Translations under genes and position numbers: made by a program
Assembly (NCBI GenBank): GCA_003024785.1
Contig: PUQB01000005.1
Span: 1,128,717-1,192,716, forward strand
Origin: Selaginella tamariscina
Lineage: Eukaryota > Streptophyta > Lycopodiopsida > Selaginellales > Selaginellaceae
Length of the DNA stretch: 64,000 nucleotides
Direction of reading: 5' to 3'
Notes under the pieces: generated by a model
The model's database searches: none
What the model saw: only the letters and a program-made list of their open reading frames with translations
Told to the model about the DNA's origin: nothing
Shown: positions 44,966 to 58,926 of the stretch, piece by piece
Layout: each line of letters begins with the position of its first letter
Numbering within the stretch: position 1 is the stretch's first letter

Positions 44966-45320
44966 TGTAAGGATCATGGGTTATTTATTTGCCTTTCACA
45001 AAACTTGAACCCAAGACCTTTCTACTAACACACATATGTGTTAGCTAACTTGTCCGTACGATCCTAGATATTAAATTACACCATCAACAACAAGGCGTAT
45101 ATTCATACACATGTTCCAGACCAGTTGTGAATCACACAATCCTCAGGACCTCAGATATATAAACAGGGTTCCAGTTCCAGGTTTCTTATAATCATTCAAT
45201 ACCAGTCTTCGGCTTTGTGTTTTATTTTGTATTCATTTCTTTCTTGAATACAATCTCCTCCTTTCAGCTCAAAGGTTCCACATGTTCTAAAGGTTTCGCC
45301 CTTTGCACAAGGTTGTGACA
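44966..45320 (+). mobile_element. 3' LTR of element C
   Basis: It starts TGTAAGGATCATGGG directly after the purine-rich ATGGGGGATAG and ends GGTTGTGACA. It contains a TATA box (ATATATAAACAGG at about 45155). Its last 165 bases recur at 31126-31288. Confidence 0.75.
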
Positions 45321-45547
45321 TGCATGAGCCTGTTTAGATCTCTTGGGGTAGGATTCTAAAGTTTATTTGGATTATCCTTTAAGGTTAGGGATAGCCATTC
45401 TAAGGGACTTAAAACTTTAAGTCTTGTGCCCATTTAGGCATTTGAGTTAAGCTCTTGAGTCATCTTAGAAAACTTGCTCACACAAGTGTTGATGCCATAT
45501 GACCACTTAGTAATCATGTGTTAGCCTTTCATGTAAAAACTATAACA
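45321..45547 (+). mobile_element. 3' end fragment of LTR family X
   Basis: It matches the last 230 bases of the solo LTR: TAGGATTCTAAAGTTTATTT, ATGACCACTTAG and the terminal AAACTATAACA. It is old and truncated on the left. Confidence 0.65.
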
Positions 45548-46762
45548 ATGAAGGTGCCTCCGAAGAGGCACCTTTAGATGTTTACAAATCACCCAACCAA
45601 ATTGCACGTGATTGAGCAACATCCAAGAACAAGAAGCAGACCAAGTCCAATGTATGGTTGCCAAGCCACACACATGCAAAGCCTTAACATGGTGGCCAAC
45701 CAAGGCTGAAGTGAGCTTAGATACTATTAAAAGGGAGAAAATGAGTTTATTGACTTGGTCACCTCCTAGTGGCTAACACAAAGCTTTCCCACTACAGTTC
45801 CTTAGACGTGTGTCCATTGAAAATGAAACTTGCACATGAAAATGAAATTGCTCACACCCTTGGACCCAAGGAGCTGACTCAAACCCTAATTTAGTGCCAA
45901 TTTCCCTTGGTGTAGCAAGCACTCACTATCCCTCTCTAAGTCCTAGGGTCCATTACAAGGGATGAATGGTCTGAACTCCTGACCCATCCATATTCTTGTC
46001 TCAATTCAATCGACCAGACCCCCTAATTTGTGTGTGAAATAGCAGCACTAGAGTAAATTGACTCCTATAAGCTGCTAGCCTAAGGCTGGGTTTGTGAAGG
46101 CCATTTTGGAATGTTCTCTATTTCCTAACATGCCAATTGTTCCCAATCTCAAGAATATATACTTTTGTGATATCTTGATAATTTTCATAAGTCCACCATG
46201 CCTCAACTCTCATTTATAAGAAGAAAACTAAATAATAAAGAAAAACTAATTAAACACAAGATCAACATAACTTGTGTTAAAACCCTAAACCTAACCTTCT
46301 TTATATTGCAATCATGACTTTCTTTATGTTAAGCTTGTTGTGCATAGAATATCCTTGGAATATCCAAGTCACATATTTTGGTCACCATCCCCCTTTTTCA
46401 GCAACAAGTTCCATAAGCTACATCATAGCCTTGATTTAGTTTGTTAAGGTATCAATGATGGAAAGTGCTAATGGCCTCTTGAATATGAACATGATTTTCT
46501 ATTGGCCCTTAAGTGTAATCACTTAAAGCTCAATCAACTAGTACAATTTACCATGGATAGAAGTACTTAAGATTTAGTAGCTTGGTGAAACTTATCATTG
46601 AGGAAGGATTGCATAGGAAAGCTTGATAAACTTTCCCTCACATTAGTTGGGGTGCTAGTGCATGTTATTGATGAAGTTAATAATAAGAAAATAGCAAGTT
46701 TCAAACCATGATGAGGGTGCTATAACCCTTTTGACAAGTGTAAAGTGATAATAAACAATATA
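45548..46762. other. No recognisable gene
   Basis: The sequence has intermediate composition and no long frame or familiar motif. It lies between two LTR X fragments and may be internal sequence of that retroelement, but I cannot support that. Confidence 0.5.
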
Positions 46763-47640
46763 TGTCATAGTTTCTATTATGACTTTACTTTATGCTTTAT
46801 GTTACTGAGTAATGTTGATGAGCCTTAGGTGTTGTAAAAAATAGTTCCACTTTGTGCACTTGAGTATTGAAGAATTAGTCTGGTTAGGTGTCACTTGGTA
46901 TTTGGAAGAAACTTTAGATGAAAGTAGCACTTTCATTTTAAAAATTCCCCCTTAATTTTGATGTCTCATTTAGGTTTCTTGGTAATATTGGTGAGTCCAA
47001 TGTGTCAAATATGGTTAGGAACACTCTCTAGGGTTGACCCCACTGCCTAATCTCTTCATGGGGCAAGTTTAGGGTTAGATTAAGGTAGATATACTCACTA
47101 ACACTCAAGGGGGGTTTAGGGAAGGGGAGGCCTCCATCACATAAAAGACTCCTTCAACATTTGGCTGTGAAGCACTTCAATGATCCCATCATCCACTGCC
47201 TTCTTTATGAACTGAGTTGGGCACTCTACTGCCAAGAGGAAGGGGGCAAGAGGACCCCCCTATGGAGACTAAAGAAGTGAGGTGATTTATGTAGTAAGAG
47301 TTCTAAGGTTCAAAAGAGAACTCATTAGTCTCTTAGTAGTGCATGTTTAAGCTTGTGTTGTCAAGGTATAACTCATTTTGTGCCACCTCAACATCCAATC
47401 TAGAGGGGTACGTCACACTCTAAAGGTTGCTCAACCCTTAATGTTGGTGAATCTATGCCCCATGACTGGGTACGTTGCACCCAAGGAGTTAGCCAACTCC
47501 TTCTATTTGATAACTTGTTCACGAGTGTGAAAAACATTACATGAGTTCAAATTTCATTAGTCTAATGGTTGAGGCCTTGCTTTGGCTGCCTCATCCATGT
47601 AGAATAGTTTGTCACACGTCCTAATTTACAAAGGTGAGCA
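46763..47640 (+). mobile_element. 5' part of LTR family X
   Basis: It begins TGTCATAGTTTCTATTATGA and follows the solo LTR for roughly half its length. It contains CTCAACCCTTAATGTTGGTG and AAGCTTGTGTTGTCAAGGTA, then diverges. It is a truncated fossil LTR. Confidence 0.65.
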
Positions 47641-47649
47641 TAGTCCGTG

Positions 47650-49440
47650 TATATTCCTTTGAGTTAGGACTTTGTCAAAAGAAGACAACGATAGTCCCAA
47701 TAAGTTCAAGCTAGGTTACTTCTATCAAGAGATCGAGAAAGGTCACATGCGCAAAATAGTTTCTCAAAAGAGAAGCTTAAACTTAGTGGTGTATTGTAAG
47801 GACACATGTTGGAGTTGCATGAAATGCAAGATCAAAAAGTAGTACTTGCTATATGATCTTGGATTGCAATTACAAGTTGAATTGACATAATGTAAGTGAA
47901 ACCCAATGAACTATGCTTACTTGTTTGAAAGTGTATAATATGATTTTAAGTACAAATTAAAGATTGTCAATAAGTAGCTTGAAAGGTTGTTTATGGCATG
48001 TCACTAGAAGATTTGTACAATAAAGAGAATGAACCAAAGCCTACACCACAGAGTTATCCTCTAATATCTTGGTGGAAAAGGTTCAATAATGCCAAATCAG
48101 TCATCGTTGGACCTAAGTAAAAATCCGTTTGCAAGAAGTTTGAAGTTTCTATACATATCACTAAGGCCCATAGGATCTCAAAAGCTACAAGGTTTACATG
48201 TAATAAGTTTGGCCATATGTCTAAAGACTGTCCAATGTCATTGCAATAATAATTATTGTGTCATTTCAAAGCTATTGTATAAAATGAAGCTGACAAACCT
48301 AAGATGTTTGAAGATTCAGAAGAAGAATTATAAGAGGTAATGTTATGTTAAACACAACATGTTTTATTTGTTATTCATGATAAGACTAACCCTTCATATC
48401 ACTTATTGGTTGAACTTTGACAAAGATTCTTAAAATAGTATTAGGTAATTCATATTCAAATTAGATTTTGAAAGGCTAAGTTAGATTTAATTGTTTTGAA
48501 TATGATAAGGTTTGATTTTGTGTTGAGTAAGAAATAATTTCATAAGCATGTAATTAAGACGAAAGGATCGGGTAATAATCAAATCACACTTGCAGTAAAC
48601 AAGGGAAATACTAGAAAAATGATGCTCAAGATGAAAGCACTAACTAATAAAGATTTGAATCCTAAGTTCTTTAATTTGACATAATTATATAAAACGATTA
48701 GACATCAAGAACAATTTTTTTTTGCAATGGTTCTTGAGACTGGCAAAGTTAAGATAGGAATTAGTTATGAGCCCATTCCTAATCCTATTGTAGAAGTATT
48801 ATCACCTGAGTTACATCCATGTTGAAGTGTAGATCACCTGATAGAGATTCTATCAGGTTCTTGTTTTTTTACAAAGGCTCCTTATTGATTAACTCCTCAA
48901 TATTGCAGATAATTTGATTAACTCCTTATTAGTTTATTGCAGTAAGAGGGACTTGAGATTTGAGATTTAGGCACCATCAAATTTGGATAGCATAAAATGA
49001 CATTGAGAAGACCGTTTTTGAACGATAAACTATTATTACCAAGTGGTTGATTTTAAAAGACATGCATGAGGTTATATCATTTCTTGGTTTGATAGGCTAT
49101 TACTATAAATTCATAAAAGATTACTAAAAAATAGTAGCATCATTCACCAATCTCACGAAAAACATTCCATGACACTAGACTTTAAAATGCCAACAAGCAT
49201 TCATCAAGCTAAAGAGGCTATCTCTTATAAGTTTGTATTGAGGTTGCTAATTTTTGAAGATTCATTTGAATTTGATGCATTTGACTTTGTAATTGGTGGT
49301 TAATTATAGTAACCCAAAGACAATATAGGAGCTTGGGAAATGATCAACTAAGAAGGTTGTTTCTGGCAGCACACTTTGACATATAGGAATGAGGGGGGCA
49401 GAGGTCATAATGACAATAATTTAAGAATAGTATAAGAGGT
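47650..49440 (+). mobile_element. Degenerate Ty3/gypsy element D
   Basis: A gag zinc-knuckle remnant is visible at about 48196-48245 (CNKFGHMSKDCP). A reverse transcriptase/RNase H junction is visible at about 49060-49310, with a FLGLIGYYYKFIKDY-like stretch and FEFDAFDFVIGG. It is heavily decayed, AT-rich and has many breaks. No LTR pair of its own is recognised. Confidence 0.5.
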
Positions 49441-50009
49441 AACATCTCACTAGACTAATGTTATGAGTGAACTCTCAAGTGACCTTGTCCTCTAGGTTAA
49501 CCTCTACTGCAAGGTATCTTCCACACAGAATGGCATTTGTATATGAAACTTAGTCAAATACATTTATCTTGTTATGGCATGAACATGCCCACCTCAAGTT
49601 GGCATGGTTGTTATGCACTACTTGTTCTAGATAAGTAGTGTTCAAAATTGGGTTCCCAACCTAGCCTTGGCGAAACTTGTTAAATAAGTTTGGTTCTTGG
49701 TGAATATTGAAGCCTCTCATAATTTCACATATGCAAGCAAGATACAAACCATGAAGAGGATGGATATGGCTTTTGCATAAGGAAGGCAATGCACCACTAG
49801 TCTCCCCTTTGAAGATGGGGAAAATGAAAGGGGAAAATAAACTTTGTTGTGGTTAGCATTGAGTAGTTGTAAAGGTGCCTCTAAACCCATACAATAGCTT
49901 AAATTTAATTTATGGAAAGTCCTTTGAAAGTTAATGTAAGTAAGGAGGGTTTGAAGTACAACTCGAAAAACTCTAGGTCGTTAGCTTGAACTTGGGCTTG
50001 TATGTGTTT
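49441..50009. other. Old LTR-like sequence, unassigned
   Basis: Some phrases resemble diverged LTR family X sequence (the next 850 bases clearly do), but no edge can be set. There is no gene. Confidence 0.35.
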
Positions 50010-50376
50010 AGGGCTGCCAATGGGGTGGGTCGGCCCATGGCTCGACCCGGCTTGACCCATCACAAGTTGGGTCTGGTCACATATGACACCTTGATTTTTT
50101 TGCTCCCGATCTAAAGCGTAGTCTACCTTTTTACTTTCTTTTATATTCTAAAATACATCAAAGTAGCCGCTCCAACTAGTCTATGAAGGGTTCCTACTGC
50201 CATGTTGTGCAGATGCTTGGGGAAAATAGTAAATGGAGTGGAGAAAAACATTAGGTTGAGGTCACGTTAGGGCCAGGATTTGCAAGTACTAGGCTAGGTT
50301 AGGTAAGGGCTAGCACAAAGAGCCATGGGTCAAGTCATGGGGCAAGCCTTGACCTGCCCCGACCCACCCCAGGGTT
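50010..50376. mobile_element. Small inverted-repeat element, hAT-like
   Basis: The left end reads AGGGCTGCCAATGGGGTGGG; GGGGTGGGTCGG at 50022-50033 pairs with CCGACCCACCCC at 50359-50370. Further GGCTTGACCC and GGGTCAAGTC blocks also pair across the element. The GGGCTGCCAATGGG start resembles plant hAT ends. There is no coding capacity. A clear 8-base target duplication was not found. Confidence 0.45.
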
Positions 50377-51240
50377 GCCCAACCCTTATTATTGGCAAAT
50401 CTGAGCCCCTATGATTAGTACGTCACATTTATGGAGTTAGCTAGCCTTTTTGTGTTTGATAATCTATTTGCATGCCTAAAAATTCTTGTTTAAGTACACA
50501 TTTTGCAAATTCAAGGTTGAAGCATTGCTCCAACCTTCTCTTCCACACAAAACTAAAACCGGCCATCTCAGAGAAATGGAGCATGCATTTGAACACACAA
50601 TGTCAATATTACCATGCCCTTACAAGGGTCCAACATGGGATTTTGGTAGTCAAGAAGTTCTTCAAGGTTCACAGTGTGGGTTTCCAAGGTAAGCCACATT
50701 TGAGGCACCATGTGTAGCTCTTGTCTCTAAAGGATTACTATCGTTTGAGAAATTGTGTCACATGTACATGTGATATTAAGCTTGATACTACACAATACAA
50801 CACAAAGGTTCAACCTCTAGGGTTGTGTGGGATTAATGCTGAAGAGTTGGTGGTTTTGGCAAGCACATGCATATGTTCCAAGTGGGGGTGCTAAGCCTTA
50901 AGCATCTGCTTAAAGGTGGGTTAGGTGTCTTGGGCAAGTGTGCCTAATAGCACAATGTCATGCGGCTATGGGTGTTAAACCTTAAAGTATGTTAATGTTT
51001 GAGGGTTGAACAACCTACATCTTTGCCCTTATAGAGGTAACCGTTGTACTTTTCATATGAGAGTGATTCTCAAGGTGTTAGGATGATAGCAATATCATGG
51101 GGTATATGTGGAGCACATGTCTCCTTAGTGGGGGTAGACCATGAACATGTGTAGATCGGTAAGTTTCTAAAACTTAGGGCTACTTTCTAGGGTTTGGGGA
51201 ATTTCATATTAACCCTAGGGGTCTGGTTGTTGACTATGTG
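50377..51240 (+). mobile_element. Diverged copy of LTR family X, central and 3' parts
   Basis: It contains the family X order: CAACCCTTATTATTGGCAAA, AAGCATTGCTCCAACCTTC, GTGTCACATGTACATGTGA, GTGCTAAGCCTTAAGCATCT and GGGTTGAACAACCT. It is old and strongly diverged, and the terminal AACTCTAACA is missing. Confidence 0.55.
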
Positions 51241-52096
51241 GCCACCCACAAAGATGGACATGCAAAGTGCACGAGCAACAGCCAAGTGGCAACCACAAGA
51301 TAGCAATTGGACAATTGTCAGGCAATGCTAATAGATCAAGATAGGTGACAAATGGCGTTGACAACAATTTAGATCCAATCGTCCGAACCAATTACCAAGA
51401 TGTTGAGGACAACACGCATGGGGAGGCTCATTAAGACATTTGACCTTTACATGGTCCTACCAAGGACACCCAATGGGGAACGACCAATATAAACAGGCAA
51501 GCAAGTAGTGGGGAGGGGTCCTCCTAAATTCATCTTCTTTTGTGTCTTGTTTACATGACTAGATAGGGGTCATGTCTAGCAGCCATCCAGGCCACCTTAC
51601 AATTTATACCCTTCTTTCTATGTTGGCTAGTGCCAACCTTCGGAAGGTCATCTCTCTCTCTCTCTCTCTCTCCCTCTTCCTCCCAAATGGGCTTACCTTG
51701 CACGATACAAATCCCAGCCACTAGTACATGGCCCGCGGCATCTAGGTAAAGGCCACCATAGCACAACACCTATACAACCCGAGGTGATGGCTGGGCTTTC
51801 GGCTCAGAACCTTGGGAATGCACGTGGGTAGCTACAACCTTGCAACCACTTGAATTCACATCTAGCATGCACATTCCCCAATGACCATTTGTGGTGATCA
51901 CGAAGGGATAATTATCACATACAAATGGAGTGAATTAATTGTAATAAGTTGAGTTGTTGCTTACATGAGAGATCAAAGAGCAAGGATCAACTTGTTCGAA
52001 CATTGGATATCATTGAGTATCCATTTGCCATAAGGATGTGATGTGCTGGCTGGCAGAGGCCAACAGAAGGCAAAAAAGTACCTCAAATGCCATAGT

Positions 52097-52117
52097 TGGC
52101 GCCAACCTCGCCGATCA
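52097..52117 (+). promoter_or_regulatory. Primer-binding-site-like sequence of element B
   Basis: TTGGCGCCAACCTCGCCGAT lies between the LTR-like region and gag. TGGCGCC is the 3' end complement often used in plant Ty3/gypsy primer sites. The match beyond those bases is weak. Confidence 0.4.
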
Positions 52118-55100
52118 TGGATACCTCGGACCCACGTAATCACACAACCTCACAGGGAGAGGAAATAAACGGCCCAAAGAACCTTACAAGTGGACAACGA
52201 TGGCATCAAAGCCAAGCTCAAGTGAACAGAGATATAAAGAACCCCTAACAAGTCCTAATGAAATTCCAACTATAGGAACGTGTTGGAATGGATGACACTT
52301 GAAAGGGCAATGCCCTATGACGACTTATGAAGTAGAATGGGACGAATGGTTAAACAAAGGAAGTCCACAACCCGCTCTCCACATAGGCAAAAGTGATGAC
52401 TATGATGAGGCCTCACACCATATAGTTGAACCCATATTCGATGAGTACTCCAGAGGGAGGAGACCTTGTGTAGAAGAACCCCAAGAGATGGAAAGCTTGT
52501 GCTAGGGGTAACAAACTTGAAGTCGGTGACAATAGCAAATGGAGTAATGGTGGATGAGAGCTGTGGCCAAGACAACAAGGGACGCAAGGTTAGTGGACTC
52601 ATGTGGGCAAAGCAAACTAGCGATGAATGCCCAAAAAGAGAGGAGGAAGAGAAGGCCCTCGTAGGGAGGGGCAAACGAAAAGACCTTTGCATAGCTGATT
52701 GAATGATGCAGTAGGTTAGGGTAAATACCAAGGTAGTGACTCGAGGTTCCAAAAGGCTTGACAACACATGGCAAGACCACCCACTAGCAAGCGACTAGAA
52801 GTTGATGAATTAACTGATTGGGAAGAGGCGCATGGGAGGGGACCTACAGGGTGAGGGAAATCTGACCAAGCAAGTGAGACTATATCAACCATGCAAGGGG
52901 ATTTCATAGAGTTGTATGGTAGAGTCACAACAATCAAAAGACGATGGGATATTATTTTAGGGCAAGAAGAATCCACCCAATCAACAATAACCATCACAAC
53001 AATGGGAGGGGATGTTGCAAGGTTGTACGTTCTTGCCAAGACACCCGCGGGACAAGGGGATACTATCCATGTAGGGAGCACCACACCACTAGCCAAGATG
53101 CTGGTTCTACAAAGGGGACTTCCAAAGAACGGCCGAAAGGAGCTCATCATTGTCACCCTCCATGATGGGAAGGATGGGTACACAAAGGAAATACAAGGTG
53201 CCCTCATGGCACCAAGATATGATGGATCTCAACACATCCAAAGCAGAAGGATCAACTCGGAATGTTTCCCGAGTGCAAATTGGAAGCCGGAAGTCATCAA
53301 AAGGATGTGGTACTGAAAGGGACTATGGCCAAAGATCCACATATGAATTAGGTTGAACAATGACTGAACATTTGACAAGTTACTTCAGTACGTCAAGAAA
53401 GTAGAGAAGCATGAAGTCGAGAGGCATCAGGAAAGAAAGACATAGGACAAGTCCAAGGGTGAAGAAGCAAATGACATGACCACACTCATGACAGGAGGAT
53501 AGAGATTGGCAATCAAGAAGGCCGACATGACATCAATCCTTGCCAAATTATGATATCCAATGGAAGGAGACAAATACTATAAGGTTTGTAATGTTTGAAA
53601 GTCCCACAACACATACGATTATTATAGGCTGACTGGGCTTATGAGTAAGCCCTCATCCTAAGTAGCCACAATAACAATTGAGCAGAAGTTGGAGCCAGAC
53701 GCCGACAACCAATGAAGCCACAACCTTAAGACTAACATGAATGACTCCCACAAAAGATCACAATTGGGGGAACCCGGCCAAAGGTCACAAACCCGAGAGT
53801 GCCAACCCTATCAATCAAGGTATGACAACAAGAATAGTTGGCCAGAACGTCAAGAGATGATATGTGCATTGTGCAGTGGTCACCACCCGGTCTATTGTTG
53901 CTCTTGGATCTATATAATCAAGCCAATATTAGAAGTGCATATGCAAGAAGCCGCAAAAGCAATGGGCACCTCGATTACTCCCACATCAACCCTCACATGC
54001 CAATCATGTTGCGGTAGTACCACCAAAGCTACAATGCAAAGTGATCACACTATCCAAGGCCCAATGGGCCATAAAGCTCAACTAACCAATCAACTTGGAG
54101 AATGACGACGATGGGGAGTTTAGTGAAGAAGAGATAGTGGAAGAATTCTTTCACTTGGGACAATGGACCAAGAAGTGCGCTGAAGTGGAGGCTACTACGG
54201 AACATATAAGTCTCAGCTAGGGCCAAAGACCAATAGGAATAACATGAATCCAAAAAAGATTGCATATAAAGTCTGAAAGCCTCAGGTATTAGTGACTATA
54301 GGTGAGTTAATCCGTCTAGCTCCCAAACGGTATGAAGTTCTTAATTGGAAGTTGCATGAACCAATGATAAAGCCACTGAGAGTTGTGAGCACAAAAGTAG
54401 ACTTTGTGGATGGTGTGTCGGCCATACCAATCTAAATTATGAGCTACATCATCTGCAACATCATCATGGATGGCAGCTTCACCAAAAGATGGGAATGCAA
54501 CCCTTGAAGCCCTCACTCTTCTTTGTATGTATGAAAAACCAAACCAAGGTAACATCTAAGGGCATCATGAGGAGAGTAAAGGTCAAGATCCAAAAGTCAA
54601 CGTCGTCATCCTCAACATGCACTCTAAAGGGGGATTTGACCTACTACTAGGCCAACCTTGGTGCAGCATGACTGGCAACACTAGCAAGTCAGTTTTCCCA
54701 CGAAGGAAAGATTAATATCCGCAACTGCAGAACAAGTATGGGAACTATCATCAGAGGCCCTGACCGCATGAATACCACATGCCATATTGGAGTGCAAGGA
54801 TCAATGATGACGAGGAGGCGGTTATTTTGGCTACCAAACCTATTCATCATAGAGGATGTAGATCTATGCTAGGAGTTGTAGGAGACTATTGCAGCTTACC
54901 ATGTGTCTAGGATAAAAGTTGAAACAGTAGTCTCAAAGGCGCATGTACCAAAGTGGCCAATGCTGTAGAAGTTGTGGCACATAGCTTTGCTGTCCCACAA
55001 GGAGTATTGTGACAAGTGTGCCTGAAGCGGTGATCACACAAGTGAACATGGGAATAATGAGGAAACCCTGATTCATGAGGCTCCAACGTGTATTTCTGGA

Positions 55101-56591
55101 TAATTTCATGAACTTTGTCTAGATGTTTCTACACAATTTCATGACTTATGGACCAGCAGAAGATCACATGGCACCTCAAAACATGTGTTTTGGCATTATA
55201 GGCAGTATGGAATATTCCTTAACCCATTAAAATGTGTTTTTGACATGAGTGCATGGAAGCTATTGGGAGACATCGTATCCAAGGAGGGCATCATAATCGA
55301 CCCAAGGTCAATGCCACATCCCTAAAACATCACCAAGCTCAGGCAATTCTTGGGGAAGGTATGGCTTCTACCACAAGTTCATCAATCAATACATCGACAA
55401 GGCCGAGCTACTTGCAAAGGAAGTACATATGAGTGAACTTCTGAGTGTTTAAAGATATAAAGCGCCAATTGGTGAGAGCACCCATCCTCATTCCACTAGA
55501 TTGAAATCAGCAATTCCACCTACAGACAAAGGACCTAACATAGTAACGGGCACTGTTTTATCACAAGAAGATGAAGCACTAATGCGCGCCCATAGTGTAC
55601 ATGAGCAGCTCATGACACTAACCAAACACAAATACTTGGCTACGGACAAGGACTGCATGGCAGTGATTTACAAGGTCTTGAAGTTCCATCACTATTTCTT
55701 GGGCTAACTTGTTGACAAGATAGAGCATGGCATGGTGATCCACAATTAACACAAAATGGTTTAGCTGATGGGACAATTAGTGAGGTGGATTCTCGTCTTG
55801 CAAGAGTTCGATTTCACCATGATTCACAAGGCGAGTAAGCTACATGTATCCCCTAATCTCTTGTCCATGATACCGAATGACCCAAATCCACACCACTACT
55901 CGACATATTGGATGCCAATCTCTTCAATGCCACAATAAAACAACACGGCTCCCCATGAAATAACAATACAAAGATTTAGAGTGGCAACAACCGATATACC
56001 ACTACCTCAACAATGGATTGAACAGACTTCCTAGGATGTCTCCTCCTAGCCATAAATGCAGCCTCGCTTGAAGGTGCTTGCTGTTCTAGCTAAAACAATG
56101 GCAATGGGTATGGTGGTACAAGAAGCTGTTGAAACTCCGAAAGAGCAAGTTTAGACCATGATGGAAAGGACCGTATTAGGTCCTTGAGGTTCTAAACAAT
56201 GGGACAATACTATTGGGCCTCAATGGACATCCACTAGGATAGAAGGTAAATTGGAACCACCTTAACCTAGTCGAACCCCTGAGTAGGCCTCCTTGGCACG
56301 AAGGAGCAACGATAGAGGGCTTATCAAACGAAGGGATGATGGGCGGCCAGGCAAAATTAGTGTTCATCCGACGAGGGAGCCAGTTCCCAAAAACCACATG
56401 AGTAGCTAGCTCACAGGGTCATATGGTCCATGAGGGTGGACCACACATGTGAGGCATCATTGCATAATTAAGGCATATGGATATATGTGCCAATAATCTT
56501 ATATGTCGTCATTGGAACTGCCATGCCAGAACCCCTTTTTAAAGGCAACAAAAATAGCTAGAGGACATTCGTTCTTCTCTCTATTCCGTAG

Positions 56592-57270
56592 TTGATGCTC
56601 CATGCACCACCGAATTTCTTTGACATGCCTACAAAATGGACCGAGCAAATCAAGATAGCATACATTCAGGAAGTCCAAGTAACCTATGGAGGGAATGACA
56701 AGATAATAGAGCTGGTATTTCCTAGGTACTCCCTGTTCAAGGAGCTACATGAAGCTAAGGCCAAGCACTTTAGAATCAGATTTAGCCTAGGAGGAGTGCA
56801 TCATATTATGTGGGAATTGACGACCTAATGTCAATCTTCCAGCTACATGAGGGCGGGATGCCACTAGATGGTCTTCTGGAACCCACAAACTAATGGTTCT
56901 AGATGAAGAAGGATGAGATATCCCTGTCCAGGTTCAACCTATAGAAAGGAGAGAAGGTAGATGAGTTCCTTGCACTTGTTACCTATATGTTCACATGAAG
57001 AACATAGAGGAGGATCACCACATTGATGGCAAACGCATTATGTTGCACATGGGAAGGGATCAAGGTGGACTTAGCAAATGCCTCTAACACTACATGATTT
57101 CGACGCTAACCCTTTGGATCAATGGGATTAGAAGTAGGAGTAAGTGGAGACTCAACAGCCAGGTCCATCAACGTCATGATCGCATGGCTGCTTAATCGAG
57201 TCCCAACCCTTGTACCAGCACAACTCCAAACTAGCATTGTAGGAGACGAGGAGAGGGGGAGCAATCCAAG
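56592..57270 (+). other. Extra region downstream of pol in element B
   Basis: It reads FFDMPTKWTEQIKIAYIQEV and IIELVFPRYSLFKELHEAKA, aligning in order with the WTERNRLVVIKEICVFIEGQ and VKLVSSRHSRFKELIGLPD region of element A. The function is unknown. Its position between pol and the 3' LTR is where some plant gypsy lineages carry an additional gene. It is broken. Confidence 0.5.
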
Positions 57271-57281
57271 ATGAGCTGGGT

Positions 57282-58926
57282 TGTCAGAGTTTTAACATGG
57301 AGGGCTAACACGTAAGAACACATGGCCACCAAGTGGCCTTCTGGCATCAATTCTCTGCGTGAGCAATGCTAAGTTTTCCAAGATGACCCTAAGAATCTGA
57401 CTCATATGCCTAGTTAAACTGAAGACTTAGAGTCCTACCCTAAGCCCCCCTAGAATGACCATCCCCCAAACCCTAGAGGATATCCCGAGTAGACTTTAGG
57501 ATCCTATCCCAGTAGACATATACATGCTCATGCCCTAACCCCACAAAAGAGATGTGTCTCACACATGCCCTCGTGACAGAGCTAAGGCATCGTCACTTAC
57601 CCCTTGAGGAATCACTCTCATCTGGGAAAACAACCCCTTTAGGGCGACAAGGGGTACCTTGATCCTAAGGGTTTAAGTGGCCAAGTCATACACTAGACCT
57701 AGGGCTAGTACTTAGTGAGGACATGAGTGTGCGTTGTAGGCGAACACGAATGTTCTACTAAGCAAACTCCCTAAGGTTAAGTTTGGATAACCCTAAGTAT
57801 ATGACCTTGTGAGTGTCTCATGATAGGGCTTTTGCTAATGAGCTTAGGTTGTTCAACCCTTAGATCCTAAGGAGAACACATCCTAGCCAGGTGTGCCAAA
57901 GCACACCTAGTTATGAGACCTAACCTCCCTTGAGCGGATGCCTAAGGTTTAGCACCCTAGTGCGAACACAAGCATGTATGTTTACTAGAGTATCCAATCC
58001 CTTGGCGACAAACCCATGACACGACCCCAAAGGGTGTGCCTCGGGAGTTGTATCGTGTGATGTTTAACCCAGTGTCACATCTCCATGTGACACTACCTTC
58101 CACGATGTGGGCTATCATGCCATAGCCCTAAGATTCAAGAGTTGCACCAAGTGCCACAAACGTGGCTCCTAAACACCAATTCTAGAATCCTTTAGTGAAC
58201 CCTTAGGAACTGTGTAATGAGAACCCGTCAAACAAGATCCCATGCCCACGGTTGGACAAGGACACGAATGTGCCTTGTTTGACCATGAGTGCTACACCTA
58301 ACTTGACGTAGAGGAAGAGGCTGGAGATAGGCCTTAACCTCTGCCTCTTAGAATGTGCATTCCGACAATGCCTTCCAGGCATGGATTTGCCAACGTTAAG
58401 GGTGTCATCTGGAAGTTAGGTGGCACAACAAAAGGTTGTGCCTTGATGACACAAGTTAAAGCTTATATTGAGAGAAGAGTAATGAGCTCAGTCATAAACC
58501 TATGAACCCTCACTCCTTACATACTCTATCTTATTTATGTGACAGAGCCCCCCCCCCCGCCCTCGGCCCCGGTTTTCCTGTTTACTTAAGTGGGCTGGAA
58601 TATACTTGGTGAGTTATTCGTCGACCCCTAAACCCTAACTTGTCATACCTAGGGGTATTTCTAAACATATTTGATATGTCGAACTCACCAGAACTAACCA
58701 TTAACCCAATTGGGACACGAAAAATAAGGGTAAGAGTTTTCTAAAAGGTAAATGCTACCTTTGCTTAGAGTTTCTCGCGATATCTAAGGACAGCCGGCCG
58801 GACTACCCTAAACACCTAAGTGCATTAAGTGGGGCTGTTTTTCACTATATCTAAGGCTTGTCAACATAGTACAGTAGATAACAATAGTCAATGTTCAAAG
58901 TAAAGAGGAGTCATAGTAAAAACACA
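57282..58926 (-). mobile_element. Near-full LTR of family X inserted in element B
   Basis: On the minus strand it runs from the family start (GTTTTTACTATGACTCC near 58926) to the family end (TGTTAAAACTCTGACA at 57282). It contains the C-run counterpart of the G-rich tract (about 58547-58560). Element B sequence occurs on both sides, so it inserted into B as a solo LTR. An exact target duplication is not evident. It is a fossil. Confidence 0.8.

Larger units (their letters stand above)
42484..45320 (+). mobile_element. Ty3/gypsy (chromovirus-like) element C, 3' part
   Basis: This is a fossil with pol from the middle of reverse transcriptase onward. It shows [12 protein letters not shown] (42549-42584) and LGYIVSVEGVHMDLTKVRIV. 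FLGFVNFYRRFVRDFSKIA leads to the RNase H segment, and the zinc-binding start of integrase reads EKFVQSCDTCQRTKLP (43770-43815), followed by MDFLTNLSPSRG. A carboxy part with 48-base repeats and then the 3' LTR (44966-45320) complete it. The gag end and 5' half are absent. It has several breaks and is old. Confidence 0.8.
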
